Origin: Candidatus Aerophobota bacterium
Lineage (GTDB): Bacteria > Aerophobota > Aerophobia > Aerophobales > AE-B3A
Assembly: GCA_030602105.1 (NCBI GenBank)
Contig: JAUWAK010000042.1
Span: 1 to 8,631 of the forward strand
DNA length: 8,631 bases
Direction of reading: 5' to 3'
Both the position numbers and the translations under genes were made by a program. A model generated the notes under the pieces. It saw only the letters and a program-made list of their open reading frames with translations. It was not told the DNA's origin and did no database searches. Below are positions 6,047 to 8,631 of the stretch, piece after piece. The stretch's first letter is position 1. Each line of letters opens with the position of its first letter.

Positions 6047-6706
6047 ATGCACACTGCAAAAAAATGGCTCATCGAGGAACAAGCAAAGACGGCGGTGACG
6101 AATCTGAAAAGGAGGGGCTATGATGACGCAGTATACGTTTCGTCGGCGCCGGAGGCCTGTGAGAGAGTGGTACAGGCTCTTGAGCCCGGTCAGATAGTTG
6201 GTACCGGAGGCTCAATCACCCTGAATGAGACTGGAATCCTCAATGCCATACGCTCTCATGACTACACCTTGATTGACCCGGATGCCAGCGGGCTTCTCTC
6301 TGAAGAAGCCTGGGAGCTAAGAAAAGAGGCCCTCAGAAAAAGCGATGTTTTTATTACCAGCGTTAATGCCCTGACCCTCGACGGCAAGATGGTGTCCATT
6401 GACGGAGCGGGCAATCGCATAGCTTCCATGCTCTATGGGGGACCGGACAAAGTCATCGTAGTTTGTGGCACAAACAAGATCGTATCGGATGTGCAGCAGG
6501 CTCTGTGGCGAGTCCACCATGTGGCCGCTGTTTGCAATGCCAGAAGGTTCGATTTGAAACTTCCCTGTACAGAGGGCAGTAGAGCGCCTGAATGTATCGA
6601 CTGCTGGGATGTCGAGAGGCACTGTCGCGCAGTTCTTATTTTGGAAAAACAACCTATGAGGAAGGAGTATCTCGTCATAATAATCGGTGAGGATTATGGC
6701 TTTTGA
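6047..6706 (+). CDS. Stand-alone LUD-domain protein (LutC/YkgG-like, DUF162)
   Basis: This 219-residue protein is almost entirely one LUD domain, the fold of lactate-utilisation protein LutC. Signature stretches are GTGGSITLNETGILNAIR, TSVNALTLDGKMVSIDG, GAGNRIASMLYGGPDKVIVV and GTNKIVSDVQQAL. The C-terminal part has four cysteines spaced C-x8-C-x2-C-x6-C, a feature I recall from stand-alone LUD proteins of anaerobes, and ends IIIGEDYGF. LutA and LutB partners are absent, so this is not a lactate-oxidation operon; the biochemical role of stand-alone LUD proteins is poorly defined. The SD is an extended AAGGAGGTGAT (6030-6040). I prefer the ATG at 6047; a GTG at 6041 (two extra residues) sits only 4 nt from AGGAGG and cannot be excluded. 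It lies 27 bp after the AllA-like gene. Confidence 0.85.
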   Translation: MHTAKKWLIEEQAKTAVTNLKRRGYDDAVYVSSAPEACERVVQALEPGQIVGTGGSITLNETGILNAIRSHDYTLIDPDASGLLSEEAWELRKEALRKSDVFITSVNALTLDGKMVSIDGAGNRIASMLYGGPDKVIVVCGTNKIVSDVQQALWRVHHVAAVCNARRFDLKLPCTEGSRAPECIDCWDVERHCRAVLILEKQPMRKEYLVIIIGEDYGF

Positions 6707-6757
6707 TACAGGAGGATGGGGTGGACTGCATCCATCGTGCAAGATAAGGAGAGAAAG

Positions 6758-7885
6758 ATGACCAAACGAGACCGTGTAATCACCACTCTTAATCATAAGG
6801 AACCAGATCGCGTGCCGAAAGACTGCGGATGGGCTGCGGGAATGACGGATGATGCATATAATCGGTTTATTGATTTCTTGGGGATCAAGAACGACAGGGG
6901 TGAGTTCAACGAGTGGAGAATGGTAGCTCGATTTGATGAACGTGTGCTTGAGGCGTTGGACGTAGACATAGTGAGCGTGTTTCTGCGAGCTCCAAGGGGG
7001 TACAAACCTAAGGTGAATCCCGACGGCACCGTGGTGAACGAGTGGGGAATGGTGAGAAGGAACATCGAGCTCTACACAGAGATCGTTGGACATCCGCTGG
7101 CAAATGCGAAAGTGGAAGACATCGGACGTTTTCCCTGGCCAGACCCCTACGCTCCCGGCCGCACCGATGGTCTGAGAGAAGAAGTAGAAAGGCTCTACAA
7201 TGAGACAGACTACGCCATAAAGGCTGTGGTACCTATGAATTCTTTCTTGGAATTCTCTCTATGGATGAGGGGCTTCGAGCAATTCTTCGTGGATTTGGCA
7301 TCGGATGAGGATTTTGCGAATGCTCTCTTAGACAAGGAACTTGAGCTTCAAAAGGGTTTCTACGAGATTCTACTGGATGCTGTGGGGGACTACATACAAG
7401 TTATTGAGACCTCCGATGACCTCGGAACCCAGCGTGCGCCTCAGATTTCTCTCGAGATGTATCGAAAGTTCATCAAACCCCGTCAAAGGGAGATAAACGA
7501 TTTCATTCACGCCAGAACCGATGCTAAAGTATTTCAGCATAGCTGCGGTTCAGCTTATCAGTTCATCCCTGACCTCATTGAAATAGGGCTGGACATACTC
7601 GAGCCTATTCAACCTCTGGCAAAGGACATGGAGCCCGACAGACTAAAGAGGGAGTTTGGGGACAGACTCTCTTTCTGGGGAGGGATAGATATTCAGCGCG
7701 TCTTACCGTACGGCTCACCCAAAGAAGTAGAAGAGCATGTGCGGACTCGAATAGAGGCGCTTGCATCAGGCGGTGGCTACGTTGTATCTCCTGCACACTG
7801 TATCCAGAAAGACACCTCTCCCGAGAACATTCTTGCCCTTTTCAGAGCAGTAGATAAGTTCGGCACATATCCGATTAGTCTCTAG
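6758..7885 (+). CDS. Uroporphyrinogen decarboxylase-family protein, MtaA/methyltransferase-like
   Basis: This 375-residue TIM-barrel protein begins MTKRDRVITTLNHKEPDRVP, the usual opening of UroD-superfamily proteins in catabolic clusters. Residues 261-264 read HSCG, and a Cys occurs at 348 in SPAHCIQKDTSPENI. A His-x-Cys plus distant Cys pattern is the zinc site of the MtaA/MtbA branch, which moves methyl groups between corrinoid proteins and thiol acceptors. True haem-pathway HemE lacks this site and would be out of place here. I therefore infer a cobalamin- or thiol-dependent methyl transfer, though no corrinoid-protein gene is visible in the window. The ATG at 6758 is supported by AAGGAG (6746-6751) 6 nt upstream; an in-frame ATG at 6716 has an SD directly touching it and would add 14 unlikely residues. 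The gene is 51 bp after the LUD gene. Confidence 0.88.
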   Translation: MTKRDRVITTLNHKEPDRVPKDCGWAAGMTDDAYNRFIDFLGIKNDRGEFNEWRMVARFDERVLEALDVDIVSVFLRAPRGYKPKVNPDGTVVNEWGMVRRNIELYTEIVGHPLANAKVEDIGRFPWPDPYAPGRTDGLREEVERLYNETDYAIKAVVPMNSFLEFSLWMRGFEQFFVDLASDEDFANALLDKELELQKGFYEILLDAVGDYIQVIETSDDLGTQRAPQISLEMYRKFIKPRQREINDFIHARTDAKVFQHSCGSAYQFIPDLIEIGLDILEPIQPLAKDMEPDRLKREFGDRLSFWGGIDIQRVLPYGSPKEVEEHVRTRIEALASGGGYVVSPAHCIQKDTSPENILALFRAVDKFGTYPISL

Positions 7886-8037
7886 ATGTGATACTGAAAG
7901 GTATTCCCATAGTGACCTAGGCTACGTGACAATATTGTATCATTCCCCGCGAAGGATTGGGCGTAAGTGGATATAAAAAGAGGGGGATGGGCAGGATCCG
8001 GTCTATTTTAGGCAAGCGGGAAGACGGAGGTGATTTA
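7886..8037 (+). other. Spacer with palindromes before the ATPase gene
   Basis: This 152-bp gap is the widest inside the cluster. It contains an imperfect 14-bp palindrome centred on CCTAGG (7912-7925, 10 of 14 bases symmetric) and a perfect 10-bp palindrome ACAATATTGT (7929-7938), with centres 15 bp apart. It ends with a good SD, GGAGGTGAT (8026-8034), for the ATPase gene. There is an A/T-rich ATATAAAAA (7971-7979), but no convincing -35 at the right distance and no intrinsic terminator. It could hold a separate regulated promoter for the ATPase gene. Confidence 0.35.
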
Positions 8038-8631
8038 ATGTCTGAAGTTCGTGTCTGTAAGTTGTACAAGACCTTCGGAGAGGTGATTGCCGTTGACCAC
8101 GTCGATCTCACGGTCAACGACAGAGAATTTGTATGTCTGTTGGGTCCCTCTGGCTGTGGCAAGACCACCACACTGCGCTGTATCGCCGGTCTTGAGACAC
8201 CTACCAGTGGAGATATCTATATCGGTGATCGTCTGGTGACTGGTCTGCGCCCCAAGGACCGAGATATCGGGATGGTTTTTGAAAGGTACGCTCTTTATCC
8301 TCACCTTACCGTCTTTGACAATGTGGGCTTTCCTCTCATGATCCGCAAACAGTCCCCCGAAACGATCAAGAAAAAAGTACATGGGGTGACCGCGACTCTC
8401 GATATAGCCCCGCTCCTCGGTCGATACCCCCGCCAGCTTTCGGGAGGGCAGATGCAAAGAGTTGGCATAGGAAGAGCTATCGTGAGGGAGGCTTCTGTTT
8501 ATTTGATGGATGAGCCGATTTCCCATTTGGATGCCAAGCTTAGAGCTCATATGAGAGGTGAGCTCAAGAGGCTTCAAAGAGTGATAAAATCAACCACCAT
8601 CTATGTTACTCACGATCAACTGGAAGCTATG
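8038..8631 (+). CDS. ABC transporter ATPase, MalK/UgpC-type, truncated by the window end
   Basis: The first 198 residues of the nucleotide-binding subunit are present; family members usually reach about 350-370 residues, so the end of this domain and a probable C-terminal regulatory domain lie beyond the window. Walker A is GPSGCGKT (36-43), the signature is LSGGQ (134-138), Walker B ends LMDEP with the catalytic Glu159, the D-loop reads SHLDA, and the switch His is His192 in VTHDQLEAM. The Q-loop position is Glu82 (MVFERYALYPH) rather than the usual Gln. It should energise the two permeases encoded upstream, which have no other ATPase gene in the window. The ATG at 8038 has GGAGG 7 nt upstream. 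The family is certain; the pairing with these permeases is inferred from position and subtype. Confidence 0.93.
   Translation, partial: MSEVRVCKLYKTFGEVIAVDHVDLTVNDREFVCLLGPSGCGKTTTLRCIAGLETPTSGDIYIGDRLVTGLRPKDRDIGMVFERYALYPHLTVFDNVGFPLMIRKQSPETIKKKVHGVTATLDIAPLLGRYPRQLSGGQMQRVGIGRAIVREASVYLMDEPISHLDAKLRAHMRGELKRLQRVIKSTTIYVTHDQLEAM

Noticed and set aside
6758..7885. Haem-pathway HemE
   Set aside because: The catabolic-operon context and the His-x-Cys zinc-type motif point to the MtaA-like side of the superfamily.
1..8631. CRISPR array, insertion sequence, integron attC site, T-box or named riboswitch
   Set aside because: No regularly spaced direct repeats, no terminal inverted repeats with target duplications, and no diagnostic T-box or riboswitch boxes were seen on either strand.

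Overview
This window looks like a bacterial chromosome or contig of moderate GC content. Almost everything convincing lies on the + strand. The strong Shine-Dalgarno (SD) sequences (AAGGAGG, AAGGAGGTGAT), sigma70-type promoters with exact consensus hexamers, and the set of ABC, LUD and UroD-type genes suggest an anaerobic, Firmicutes-like or early-branching lineage. No rRNA, tRNA or ribosomal gene is present to fix the taxonomy, so this is a guess.

Layout. Positions 1-6 are the first two codons of a leftward gene that leaves the window; its SD sequence and an exact-consensus promoter lie just inside. About 1.0 kb between that promoter and the next one (252-1269) holds no intact gene. It contains several inverted repeats, including a nested, possibly pseudoknotted arrangement at 267-393, and some protein-like but broken reading frames on the minus strand. 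A rightward TTGACA-17-TATAAT promoter (1270-1298) is followed by a leader of roughly 275 nt and two abutting palindromes (1544-1569). Then comes a FadR/GntR-family regulator (1580-2305).

The regulator leads a co-directional cluster: a family 1 solute-binding protein (2422-3723), a strong intercistronic hairpin (3731-3760), two CUT1-type permeases (3782-4666, 4682-5506), an AllA/ureidoglycolate-lyase-like cupin (5513-6019), a stand-alone LUD-domain protein (6047-6706), a uroporphyrinogen-decarboxylase/MtaA-type methyltransferase homologue (6758-7885), and, after a 152-bp gap with palindromes, a MalK/UgpC-type ABC ATPase cut by the window end (8038-8631).

Taken together this reads as an inducible uptake-and-catabolism operon. 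A metabolite-sensing FCD regulator controls a complete binding-protein-dependent importer plus three enzymes. The substrate is unknown. A lyase-type cupin, a LUD protein and a zinc-motif methyltransferase homologue beside a carbohydrate importer do not form a pathway I recognise, and this combination is the most interesting aspect of the window. A methylated or methoxylated sugar, polyol or sugar acid is a testable idea and no more than that.
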